DNA of 64,000 nucleotides. Origin: Lytechinus pictus (taxonomy: Eukaryota > Echinodermata > Echinoidea > Temnopleuroida > Toxopneustidae). Below are positions 54,201 through 64,000 of this stretch, in pieces (positions within the stretch are counted from its first letter, which is position 1; each line of letters opens with the position of its first letter). Where the stretch lies: assembly GCF_037042905.1 (NCBI RefSeq), contig NC_087249.1:39949401-40013400 (forward strand). Direction: 5' to 3'. The notes beneath the pieces were generated by a model. It was given only the letters and a program-made list of their open reading frames with translations. It had not been told where the DNA came from and did no database searches. Position numbers and translations under genes: made by a program.

Positions 54201-57200
54201 TCAAAAGTTTAAACGATTGTTTAAAAAATTAAACAATTGTTTAAAAGTTTAAACAAATTGTAAGAGTGACAGGCTTAAACAATGTGCTAGTTTGTTTTAC
54301 TGTGTGCAGAAGAGTACCTTAACTGCTTGGTAGTGCTGTAGGCCTATTGCTTACAACTTATCAGAATTTTGGTATGGGGCGTCAAAAGTGTCCATCCCCA
54401 CCACACGCCGCGTGTGGTGGGGATGGACACTTTTCACAAACACTAGTGAAAATGCCTTATCCTTTTTAAGAGTGACAATGGTTCTAAAATTGGACACTTA
54501 GTAAGTGGAATGCTACTAAATTCAGGGATTATTGGGTAATCTTTAAAATATTGACCAAGTTACGAAAGGGGATCCACGACTGTAAATTCCACACACTATT
54601 CAAATGACTAATTTCAACCTTAGATTTAACACTATACCCAACCTTAACCTAACATAGAACCCTAATGCAGCCATAACCCTACATTTTGTGTCACTACAAA
54701 AGGAAAGTAATCACTGGTGGATCGAGGGAGGGGGGTCACAGCCGGCCCGTGACCCCCCCCCCTCCCTTTTGAGAGGCACAATTAAAAATTTGTAATGTAA
54801 AAATGCAGTTAAAACACAAGTGTGCCCCACCCCCCCCCCCCCCTTGAAAGTGAAGACCTTTTTTTTTTTTGCTTGTCAAATTTTTTAGTGTACGATATGT
54901 CCTTAATTTTTTGGTTGAAAAACTTTTTTTTCCCTTAAGAAAATGTGCCCTCCCCCTTGGAAAATCCTGGATCCGCCCCTGAATGTAATACAATACCTTA
55001 GCTCCTTGGTAGTGCTGTGTAGATGGATGGTAAGGTTGAATCGACCAGCTATAGGGATAATCATCATTACCACCACTAGGAATACCTTGTTAAATAAAAT
55101 AAAAACCAAGAAAATTAGGCTACTCTTAGCTTTGACACTTTTTACATTTTCCATCTATGGTATGCAGTAAAAACACTGTTGTTTAACAGAACTTTTAAAC
55201 AACCATGCTTTCGAAAATTAAATTTTGTTTAAGATTTTGAACACTTGTTTATCCATTTAAATAACTTATGTAAGGTTCATGTACAACTTTGAATAAAACA
55301 AAATAACAGCATTTTTACTGTGTTAACAGGAGAAGCATTTGATTGTATGTATGTCATCGTCTTTGGGAATACAGTTACTTTTATTGATGGCATTGCAATG
55401 ATAAAATTGTTCAAAAGAAACATGTTGACTTTTCTATTATGAACATTCAAATGGCAAGCCCCTTTAGTTTTACTGTAAAAAGCAAAAAATCGTCTGAGGT
55501 AATTTCATTTTTGAATTGTGTTCCTTATATCTCAATGACATTATATTCAAGTTTTCTTATTTTACATCAAATTTTGATGAAATCTTCAACCTTACAATTG
55601 ATTTTCATTCAAATAAACTTCTGTTGGGTGGCCTTGCTCTTTGATTTCCCAACCCATAGTCCTTGGGGATGCTGTGTGTATTATTCTCCAGAGGTACCAC
55701 CCCTGGAATTCTGGAAGGTGTGACAAAATAATGGAAAAATTGAACAAATTTGACCTACATTTTGTACAGAAACCTTTTGTTTTTTGTTTGTTTTTTTGCT
55801 TGTCAAATTTCTCGGGACCAAAATGACCTTCATTTTGTAGTGAAACCTTCTCTTTTTTTTCTTTTTTTTAGCTTGTCAAATTTAGAGAGCCGTGGAAGAG
55901 CCTTGGTGTAGTGGTTCTGACTCTCGCCTTGTAAACAGAGGGTCGTGTGTTCGAATCCCACCACGGTCTAGCGTCCTTTGGCAAGGCGTTAATCCACACT
56001 TTGCCACTCTCAACCCAGGTGCTAAATGGGTACCCGGTAGGATGCGAAAGATATTGTATGTTTGATTTTGCCAGCGCCATAGTGAGGCTGCGATGAATGC
56101 AAGGAATACTCCCCAGGGAGTGGAAATTGTGCACTTTTCGTGCGGGATTGAAATGAATCCAATGACCGGGGTAATAATATGCTATAATGTGCTTTGAGCC
56201 ATTCTGGGAAAAGCGCTTTATAAAAATTTGATATTTACATCAGCATCCCCCCCCCCCCCTCACCCCAGTCCAAAAAAATGTTCCCAGGGCCCTGTCCCAT
56301 ACCTGGATGAAAAACCTTTCCGACGGATGCGGTGAAGTACCCATTATCTTTGAAGTGTTGCGGTAGTGTCGTGTAATTCCCTGCATGCGTCCTCCAGTAC
56401 GACCCGAAATCGTAGAGCCGAGTGGTGTCTGGGCGTCGCCCCGTCAAGAAGGACACACGACTGGGAGCACAAACAGATTGCTACAGAGAGAAGAGGGGGG
56501 GAAGACCATATATTGCCATCATTATTCTGCTGTTAGTATACAATTCCTGATGAAAGATGAACAAGCATAAGCCAGCCATCTTGAAGAGGAAAAGCCTGGA
56601 GCTGAATATAGAGATGTACACAATAAAAGTGCTGTATGAAATCTTAAAAACATTTTTGATTTTTAATACTTAATTCTCAATAAATTAAGCATGGTTGCTT
56701 AAATTGGTGAACAACTACTGTGAGGTTCCCATAGTAAACAGAGGTGTATGCAATTTTAAAAAGTGTTTTTGCTGTGTATTATGCTTTTGTTCAGAATCTT
56801 CCCGATATTAGGTTGCTTACAGGGGCACAAGGCAACCGCCCCTATTGTAAGTAGTGATTAAAAAAATTAAATAAATAAATAAATAATAAAAATAAATAAA
56901 TCATAATAATAATAATGACCAAACAGAGAAAAGGAAAGAAGGGTGAAATATTTACTTTCTGAATATTATGTCAAAATCCATCACAAAATTTGATTTTTGT
57001 TATTAAAATTTTGGAATTGTTTGCTTGCTTGCCTTGCTCACTTGCAACTTTTTATATCTGGCCCCCTCAATTTTTTTGGCTCATTATGCCACTGATAAGA
57101 TCCAATTTAATAATATTAATGATGATGGTGATGATATAGTAATAATTCTAATACTTATACTAAAAATATAAGTATCATTTGGGGGGGCAGTCAAATATAT

Positions 57201-60200
57201 TGCTGTACACACGCGTGACCAAAAAAAAACGCGTTTAAAGGGGTGTTTTTTCAGTTTTGGACGCTGTCCGCGCGTTGGACTCGTTAAGGGTATCAAAAAC
57301 ACAGATTTTCAAGAAAATGGGTGGTTTTGAAAGACTGGTCAATGGCGATCAATCGCGGAGTCAAACGTATTTAGGGTATGTTTTTTTTCCCAAAGCTTTT
57401 TTTTTAGACTAGCCAAACGTGTTTACGGTATGTTTTTTCCCAAGCTTTTTCCCCCGAGGTCATATTTTGGCGAAATCTTGTTTAGGGGCCAAAATGTGTA
57501 AATAAAGCCCGCGAAAAACTTGTTTAGGGGGTTATTTTGCACACAGAGAAAAACTCGTTTAGGGGGTGTTTGGAAATTTCTTGGTCACGCGTGTGTACAG
57601 CAATATATTTGACTGCCCCCCCCCCCCCCCCCCGGATCATTTTTAGCTCATCCGGCCCGATGAGCTTGTGGCGTGGCGTATGTCATCCGTCCACAATTTC
57701 AAAATGCTTCTTCTTTGTCATTTCAAGTCCGATTTCAGTTCTGTTTGCTTTATATGATAGCACTAGGTGGGGGATTTAAAATTTCTGCACAGAATTTTTG
57801 AAATTCATTAAATATGCTAATTGATGTGCATTTTTCGAAATTCACACAAAATGCTTCTCCTTTATTTGTTGACCGATTTAGATTTTTTTTCTTCCATCTG
57901 GTAGAGCTGCATGGTTCACCAAACTTTTACGCAGACTTTGAAATGATAATGATGATGATGATGATGATAGATGATGATGATGGTGGTAATCATGATGATG
58001 GTAATGATGATGGTAATGATGATGATGGTGATGATGATGATGATGATGATATCCCGGCGCTGCCCCTAGCTGAACAGGAATTGTTGCTCATTGTAATACA
58101 AAATTGATTGGATGATTATATTGGATCAAACGAATTTGCCTCCCCAACATATAAGAAACACATCAGACAAAAGGGAGGGGGATATATCACTTTTACATGG
58201 TTATAATGCCCTTCTCATATTAACGCTTATCTTTGGCAGAAGGGAACAGCTCCCTTCCATCTCGTTCTGCATATATTATTCCCAGGGGCGGATCAAGGAT
58301 TTTTCAAATGAGAAATTAAAAAAAAAGGTTTTCAACCAAAAATTAATGACATTTCGTCCACGAAAAAGTGAGACAAGCACGCAAAAAAAAAAAAAACAGT
58401 GATTATTCTTTCTAAAAATAACTATTATCCCTGTAATGAAAATTATACTTACAAGTTTAATAAATATTAATTAATTACTTATCAGCAAAACGAAAAGAGA
58501 AAAAATGAAACATCATGATGAGTATTGCTCTGGGAAGTGGGGGTGCTGAAGCACCCTCCAAATTTTATTTTGTTCAGCTAGGGGTGGTATATATGATATG
58601 CTTCATTCGTGAAAGAAATTTTAGAAACAGACCAGCACCCCCACTTTGGAAATTGTTCTCATGCAAGCCCCTGATGATGATTAAGTAAAGTAAATTTTGT
58701 GGGATCCATATCATACCTTCATAGAATAAAATCATGAAAAATATACTTACTTGCACTTTGGCGTTGCTGAAGAGAGCCGATCGCGAAGCAAGTTCAGTGA
58801 TGTACGGCGATATGATTGGACCTCCATAGCTCTCAAGGGAGGCCCGTAAGTCATCAATCACGATGAATAACACATTTGGTTTCTCTGACAACGCTGTGAA
58901 CAGAGACATGAAAATGAAGATGTAATCGTCATACTCAGCTAGGGGCGCCGACTGACAGGGGCTATAGCCCCCCCCCCCCCGGCGGTACTCCATATAGCTC
59001 TCACTAACATTAGTAAATCATCAATCACAATGAACTTTGGTTTCTCTGACAATAATAATGCTGTGAACACTGAACAGAAACATGAAAATCAACATTTATC
59101 GTTTACTCAGGGGCGCCGAATGACGGGCTATAGCCACCCCCCCCCCCCCCCTTTATGGCGGTAATCAGATTGAACCTCCATATCACCTCACAATGAATTA
59201 CACATTTGGTTTCTCTGACAATATTGCTGTGAAAGAAACATGAAAATGAACTTAAGTCATACGCAGGGGCGCCGACTAGCTGACAGGGGATTATAGCCCC
59301 CCCATCCTCCTTATGGCGGTAATTACCTCCATAACTTTCAAGGGATGCTCGTAAAATCAATCACAATGAATACAGTAACACATTTGGGTAATATCTGACA
59401 ATTCTGTGAACAGAAACATGAAAATACATAATCGTCATACTCTATAGGGGCTCCGACTGTTAGGGGTCGATATATATAAAATAAAATAGAAGTGGTTTAT
59501 TGGCAATACATGATTGGCAGCCAGTGGCTGAAATACATATTCATATATTGTATAAGAACATTGAAAGAAATTATACAGAGTAGATAAATTAAAATAAAAA
59601 TTGATAAGCATTCAATACAAAACTTACACGTAAAGATTACACAAAGATTGGAATAGATCGCCCTTATGGTGATAATTATGATAACTTTCGAGGGATGTTC
59701 GTAAAATCGTCAATCGACATGTGAATAACACATTTGGTTTCTCTGACAGATACTGTGAACAGAAACATGGTGAACGATCAGAGATCGAGCAAGGGGATAT
59801 ATCGCCCCCTTGATCTCCCTTGGATATATATTTTTTCAAGAAGTGAAAAAAAGAGAAAGAAAAAGGAAGAGAGAATTAAAAATAATGAAAAAAAAATGAG
59901 GTTGATAATGTACGTCGATCGTGTAACGCTATCTCTTTAAACCCCCCCCCCCCTCTCTATCAGTCTCTCTCTCCCCCCCCCCCTCTCTCTCTCTCTCTCA
60001 GTGACAGTCACATATTGTTCCACTCACACGTAACACGGGACGTAACATACAACGACCTCCAACCATGGACTTTCAAGTCCATGCTCCAACACACCCTCCT
60101 CGCCCAGGTCACTTCCCAATTGATGCCCCCAACCTGATGTCTATCTTTCTTTATATCCTACATAGATTGAATCCTGTATAGTGATTGGTTCAAGTAGCAT

Positions 60201-61546
60201 CATGTGACCGAATATATTTCAACTATGATGTTGCGTGACGTCAGACCTCGATATATTTTTGGACATACCAATATTCTGACGTCATTATTTCACAAAACTG
60301 GATATCTCAGCGCACCGGCTTGCGCGCTCTCTCTCCCGGGCGCGCAAGTCCAGCGCGATGCGTCAGCGCAGACACTAATCTGCGTTCCGCTGAGCGCGGT
60401 GGCTCGGAGGAAAGTAAGTAATTCAACGCAAGTAACAGGACTTTGCATGCTCAGCGCATATATTTTGGTTATAAATTATTAAAAGTAGGATATAAAACAA
60501 ATATATCAGGCGTTTCATTCGAAAGCATAGTGGGAATTATTAATCCTCGGTTGGACTGGCAAAACTACTATATTTCCCTCGGGGAAAAATAGTAATTGCC
60601 AGACCAGCCTCGGATAAATAATTCCACTATACTTTCTCAAAGCCTGATATATTTGTTTAATCTATCCGTCTATCCATCCATCCATCTACCTCTATCTATC
60701 CATCCATCTATCTATATGTCTCGGTCTGTCTATATATTTGTTTAAATAATTATGTATGTTTGATCAATCTATCCACCTATATCTTTTGTCTATATCCACC
60801 AATCCATCTATCTATCTCTATATAATATATCTGTCTATCTTTTATTAATCTATCCACCTATCATTTATCTCTCCATCCATCTATCTATTTAGCTATCTTT
60901 CTTATATCTGTTTAAATATGTATATGTCTATCGATCTGTCTCCTATTTATCTTTCAATCTAATATCTACTCATTTCTTTAAATAATCATGTTTGTTTATC
61001 TATTTACCTATCTACGACAGACCACCTATAAATTCTTCCGCATGTATTCGTGCTTTCTTAGCAGTCAGGTAAAAAACCTCGGTATAACATAACATAACAT
61101 GACGAAATAAAATTTAGTTTAACAATAACATTTTCTTCTTTATATCGCGTATCGCCCCTTGTATATATCACAGTATACCTACTTTTTGCCTTCGATATGG
61201 CTATGAATGCTATAGCCCGAGTACATGCGTAAAAATGGAAATAATATTATTTATATATATATTATAAAAGTAACTGTATATTATGTAATTAGTCAATACA
61301 GAACCTACATCGATATCACATGATCATGATAGACATATATCACGTGAGAATCATGTCACATGATCCGGCATGTCCTGTAATAGGTAGGTGTATACATGGA
61401 CCCATGGTAGGTCCATGGTGTATATCAAACACCTGCGAGTATAGCAGCATCCACTCACACTAGTACGAGGTTAGTATATATAGCATCCTACCTGAATTGG
61501 AAGAGATGTTCAACAGAACACACAATATAGCCACGATATACTTCAT
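51298..61546 (-). CDS. IDS: Iduronate 2-sulfatase (7 exons)
   Basis: Lysosomal sulfatase removing the 2-O-sulfate of iduronate in dermatan and heparan sulfate. Exons in transcript order: 61546-61492, 58893-58751, 56480-56303, 55085-54997, 53447-53010, 52510-52384, 52013-51298. They join in phase to 581 aa (human about 550). Exon 1 encodes a hydrophobic signal peptide ([12 protein letters not shown]). The metal-binding IDD is at residues 31-33. The formylglycine motif is C70-A-P-S-R, followed by [15 protein letters not shown]. Sulfatase signature 2 is [12 protein letters not shown]. The active-site segments HKPHIP, FGDHGW (D342, H343) and EWCKYSNYE are all present. Several N-x-S/T sites suit a glycosylated lysosomal enzyme. 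Exon 4 (89 nt) encodes the divergent [15 protein letters not shown] segment. No broken motif was seen, so the gene looks functional. Confidence 0.95.
54117..54278. mobile_element. Small foldback with AAACAATTGTTTAAA tandem core
   Basis: Ends AGCCCGTCACCCT and AGAGTGACAGGCTT are inverted. The centre has five to six units of about 18 bp around TTTAAACAATTGTTTAAA, itself a palindrome. It lies between the two copies of the duplicated segment. Confidence 0.55.
54384..54434. repeat. Perfect 24-bp hairpin
   Basis: The left arm 54384-54407 and right arm 54411-54434 are exactly complementary (start AAAAGTGTCCATCCCCACCA), with a 3-nt CCG loop. Confidence 0.9.
54720..54985. mobile_element. GGGGCGGATCCAGGATTTTCC-type MITE in IDS intron 4
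   Basis: The right end reads GGAAAATCCTGGATCCGCCCC (as shorter blocks GGAAAATCCTGG and ATCCGCCCC). The left side reads GGTGGATCGAGGGAGGGGGG. C and T runs are in the interior, and the IDS exon 4 donor lies 10 bp beyond. Similar ends occur at 58285-58400. Confidence 0.5.
55886..56232 (+). repeat. tRNA-derived SINE in IDS intron 3
   Basis: The head has A box TTGGTGTAGTGGTTCTGACTC and B box TGTTCGAATCCCACCA in tRNA-like spacing. A body containing AATGGGTACCCGGTAGGATG follows, and the 3' end is AAAAGCGCTTTATAAAAATT. It is nearly full-length at about 340 bp. Confidence 0.75.
57181..57635. mobile_element. Foldback element with G/C-run ends and ATCATTT duplication
   Basis: Flanks ATCATTT at 57174-57180 and 57636-57642. 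Termini are a G-run, then CAGTCAAATATATTGCTGTA and CACACGCGTGACCAA, inverted at the right end. The interior has GTTTAGGG repeats. It has the same plan as 33684-34235, and both carry GTGACCAAAAAAAAACG. Confidence 0.85.
57939..58053. repeat. GATGAT microsatellite
   Basis: Degenerate GAT/GGT trinucleotide run in IDS intron 2. The Asp-rich ORF over it is an artefact. Confidence 0.9.
58514..58675. repeat. Relic related to the hAT-like termini
   Basis: GGGAAGTGGGGGTGCTGAAG and, inverted, CAGCACCCCCACTTTGG with CATGCAAGCCCCTG match the terminal regions of the element at 8611-17640. It is adjacent to IDS exon 2. Confidence 0.45.
58980..59462 (-). pseudogene. Three decayed tandem copies of the 5' part of IDS exon 2
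   Basis: Upstream of the true exon 2 (58751-58893), copies at about 58984-59058, 59155-59230 and 59313-59405 repeat the acceptor region (TTCACAG) and code resembling SEKPNV...VIDDL and ESYGG. Each copy has deletions or frameshifts. The unit is about 150-170 bp and includes the intronic GGGGCGCCGACTGACAGGGG plus C-run next to the exon. The 3' half of the exon ([10 protein letters not shown]...) is not duplicated. Confidence 0.8.
59640..59790 (-). pseudogene. Fourth decayed IDS exon 2 copy
   Basis: Minus strand keeps [15 protein letters not shown]-like code, a frameshift, then RTSLESY. It is separated from the other three by about 180 bp of unrelated repeat (59463-59639), probably a later insertion. 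Confidence 0.75.
59941..60001. repeat. C-run and CT microsatellite
   Basis: Two poly-C blocks and CTCTCTCTCT in IDS intron 1. Confidence 0.9.
60495..60660. mobile_element. Foldback MITE in IDS intron 1
   Basis: AAACAAATATATCAGGC at the left is inverted as GCCTGATATATTTGTTT at the right. The inner arms share GGAATTATTTATCC-like, CTCGGTTGGACTGGCA-like and CTATTT segments. Confidence 0.75.
60660..60960. repeat. Degenerate CTAT/CCAT microsatellite
   Basis: Irregular TCTATCCATCCATCTA-type units over about 300 bp. Confidence 0.8.
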
Positions 61547-64000
61547 GATTCCTTCCTCATGCATTACCAGCAGTTTCACTAAGTATTATACCGCAAAAAT
61601 GAAAACAATCATATAGGTATAGGTGTGTTGCCTATATATAGAGAAACGAACAGCGAGCGTAATTTTCAACTACCAATGCGGCCGCGACATTGATACATAA
61701 CATTGATCAGGAAGACCATAGAGCTATTACAGAAATAGCTCTGAGTATTTAGTTAGACCCGGGAGTTTTGACTATTATTGTGAGCATCGGTCTATTCAAA
61801 ACCGTGTGTGGATCAACAGACGAGTGCACTTATGAAAATTAATCAGTCTTCCTGGTATGTTTGAGCATGAGCTCCATATTGTTTGAGTGAGTCAGTCTAT
61901 ATAGTTTTGCATGCAGCCGTGGTATTGTCGGGTGACATCAACAACAGAAAATAACAATGAGCTTATTGGCCCATGGAATATAGTCTACAAATGCAGACCC
62001 ACATCTGCACTGTACCACTGCCGATTCAAGGAGTCTGCATAACAGACTAGGTCTACTGTGGCTGCAGATTCTGAAATGGCTCGCTTCGCTCGCCCTTTCA
62101 GGCTAGCTGCTTCGCAAAACAGCAGCAGCGCGCTTCATATCATGTCAAAATCTATCAATAAGTTTGTAATGAAAAGGTGAGAAAAGAAATCTCGCTCTCT
62201 CAGGACTTTTAAGAAATGTTTGCCACACGTACGCGCCATGATGTGCCCCCTCATTTTTGTTTTATTATCACGCTACTCTTGCATACACTGTTATAAAAAT
62301 TCTATATAAAAGAATCCCCAAATTTATGCAGCAGAGTGTCGAGAAAACCTGTATACTGCGCTGCCTTACATGCATGCATTTGAGTAAAATTACAAAAAAA
62401 TTGTTTTTTGGTGTATGAAACCTTACAAAGTTATTGTAACAAAACTGTTTACCCTTTTTTTAGAACCGACCTGTTCTGTAAAAATCCTGTTCACGACCAA
62501 GCAAGCAAAAAAAAAAGAGGAAAGAAAAGGAAAGATAGAAGGTGAATTATGATATCGTTTTCTGAATAGTATGTCAAAATCTATCACAAAATTTGATTTT
62601 TATAATAAAAATGTCCAAATTTTTGCTGGCCCGCATTTTTTTTAATCACGCGATACACCATATCTAGCCCCCTCGAAATTTGGGGCTCATTACGCCGCTG
62701 CTTTTCACGATATGACCGGGAAAGTTGTGGCTCTTGCCACCCCCCCCCCCCCCGGCCGGCCACCGACCCCTGTTACGCCCCTGCAAATGCAAAGGGCTTT
62801 CTTTTGCAATAAGTAGATAACATTTATTTTTATTTTGTTATAATGGCAGCCCATAAAAGATAATAGGTTATATACAGTAATATCATTAGTCTTTGCAAGG
62901 AATATATTTTTTGTGACTTGGTGGCCCGTATTCTTAAGTCAGGTTTAACCATAGAGATATATATCTCATATGGGTTTGTTTAAAATTCTGTGTTAAAATT
63001 ATGGAAAGCCAAAAGTGTCAAAATTTTTATTAAGTTGTATGTTTTTTATGTTTGCTGTGCTCTTTCCTGATTCATCGATGGTGAAGACAATTATCTTTTT
63101 ATACTTCCTAGATAATTATGAATGGTCTGAGAGCCAAATGAGCTGAACTATGATCTCTGCTGTTAGTGATTTATGTAACGATTGGCTATTCATACTTAAA
63201 CCATAACTTTAAACCTGAGTTTAAGTTAAACCTGACTTCAGAATACGGGCCATAGAGTATTCCAACATTCCTAGAAATAGAATTATATGACGTTTATATG
63301 TACGTTCCAATGTAGATATAGGTCGATAACAACGCCCTATTTTTTAATGCTTTCTTTTAAGAGGTACATTTTCGATAAATATGTTGCGATGAAAGTCATT
63401 TGTATGCAGGCGCGTAGCCAGGGGGGGGGCGGTGGGGGCGGTCGCCCCCCCCCCAAAAAAAAAAAAAAAAAAAACGTCCCCAAAAAGAAAAAAAAAGAAG
63501 GGAAAAAAAAGAGAGGAAAAAAGGAAAAGGGAAGGGAGGAAAGGGAAGAAAGGTAGCTTTGTCGTTTTTTTTTTCTTTTTATTCTTTTTTTTTTTCTCAA
63601 AAGAGAAACTCCTTCACTCTTGCTCTAAATTTATACATGAATTTTGCTTCCGCGCTGCGCGCGGTTAAATGACAATATTGAAGTTCTCCATTGTTTCCTC
63701 CACCCTTTCTCTAACCCTGCTTTCCACCTCAGCTATATGTGTTTATTGCCAGTTAAAGTTCAAATATATACATTATGGCATGGAATTAGAGTAAGGTTAG
63801 GCCGAAGTATATGAAGTTATCTTTTTTTTTTTTGATCGCGCAACTTCTGGTCGGGTCGGCTCCAGGCGGGTAAAATCTTTATATCAATTTCTGCCGTCAC
63901 CTCCATAAAGTCAACTTCTCCCGCTTTTCAGCTCTTTACTAAACAACCATAATTTGCGGCAAACAGGTTCCTAATTTAAAAAGAGGAATGTATAAAATTC
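61547..64000. other. 5' flank of IDS, no further gene seen
   Basis: It should contain the IDS promoter just above 61546, but no core motif is convincing. A dispersed repeat at 62560-62700 is shared with 56945-57095. 62931-63252 is a long foldback (ends GGCCCGTATTCTTAAGTCAG and its inverse). 63415-63600 is G, C, A and T homopolymers with the end motif GGCGCGTAGCCAGGG. Confidence 0.45.
62931..63252. mobile_element. Foldback element GGCCCGTATTCTTAAG
   Basis: The left end GGCCCGTATTCTTAAGTCAG and the right inverse CTGACTTCAGAATACGGGCC pair with a few mismatches and continue into TTTAACC / GGTTTAA arms. It is related to the tandem duplication at 4855-5220. Confidence 0.75.

Larger units (their letters stand above)
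53907..54560. repeat. Diverged segmental duplication in IDS intron 4
   Basis: 53907-54090 and 54360-54560 share AGAATTTTGGT, ACTAGTGAAAATGCC-like and AATATTGACCAAGTTAC blocks in the same order, about 470 bp apart. Confidence 0.6.

Noticed and set aside
55890-55965. Functional tRNA gene
   Set aside because: The tRNA-like head continues into a SINE body ending in GCGCTTTATAAA; it is the 5' part of a SINE.
57814-58107. 97-aa Asp-rich ORF
   Set aside because: Low-complexity translation of a GAT microsatellite.

Overview
This is eukaryotic nuclear DNA. It has split genes with GT-AG introns, is AT-rich, carries many poly-C/poly-G runs, and is packed with transposons. The genes are animal. The repeat families (tRNA-derived SINEs, TTAA-flanked MITEs, a tyrosine-recombinase retrotransposon, foldback elements) fit a marine invertebrate deuterostome. 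An echinoderm, most likely a sea urchin, is my best guess; that is inference from repeat style and was not tested by search.

Three protein-coding genes can be assembled exon by exon with consistent splice phases. (1) Phosphoglycerate kinase, minus strand, 30442 down to about 3564, 12 exons, with a 16 kb intron 10. (2) An SLC25A43-type mitochondrial carrier, plus strand, 31073-39156, 4 exons, complete (333 aa). (3) Iduronate 2-sulfatase, minus strand, 61546-51298, 7 exons, complete (581 aa). PGK and the carrier are head to head, with about 630 bp between start codons. The human orthologues of all three (PGK1, SLC25A43, IDS) are X-linked, so the window may preserve an old deuterostome linkage.

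Layout: 1-3563 is 3' flank of PGK. 4124-20409 is PGK intron 10, an onion of nested insertions. Its outermost layer is a foldback element (7748-18168) with ACGTACGT arrays as inverted repeats. Inside that lies a hAT-like element (8611-17640). Inside the hAT are a 1.3 kb TIR element (8833-10146) and a gag/protease-only LTR element (10199-15323). The 3' LTR of the latter is split by a MITE, which is itself split by another foldback. 20410-30442 holds the other PGK exons, with a 154-bp satellite (23097-24150) and a purine minisatellite (29213-29723). 31073-39156 is the carrier gene, with LINE, mariner-like and TTAA-type elements in its introns. 41578-47506 is a TTAA MITE interrupted by a full Ngaro/PAT-type retrotransposon (41893-47243, minus strand) with apparently identical split direct repeats, intact RT/RNase H and tyrosine recombinase, and an apparent spliceosomal intron in gag. 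51298-61546 is IDS, with decayed tandem copies of its exon 2 upstream. 61547-64000 has only repeats and simple sequence.

Functionally the cellular genes are unrelated: glycolysis, mitochondrial transport and lysosomal glycosaminoglycan breakdown. The main interest is the transposon architecture and its effects on gene structure.
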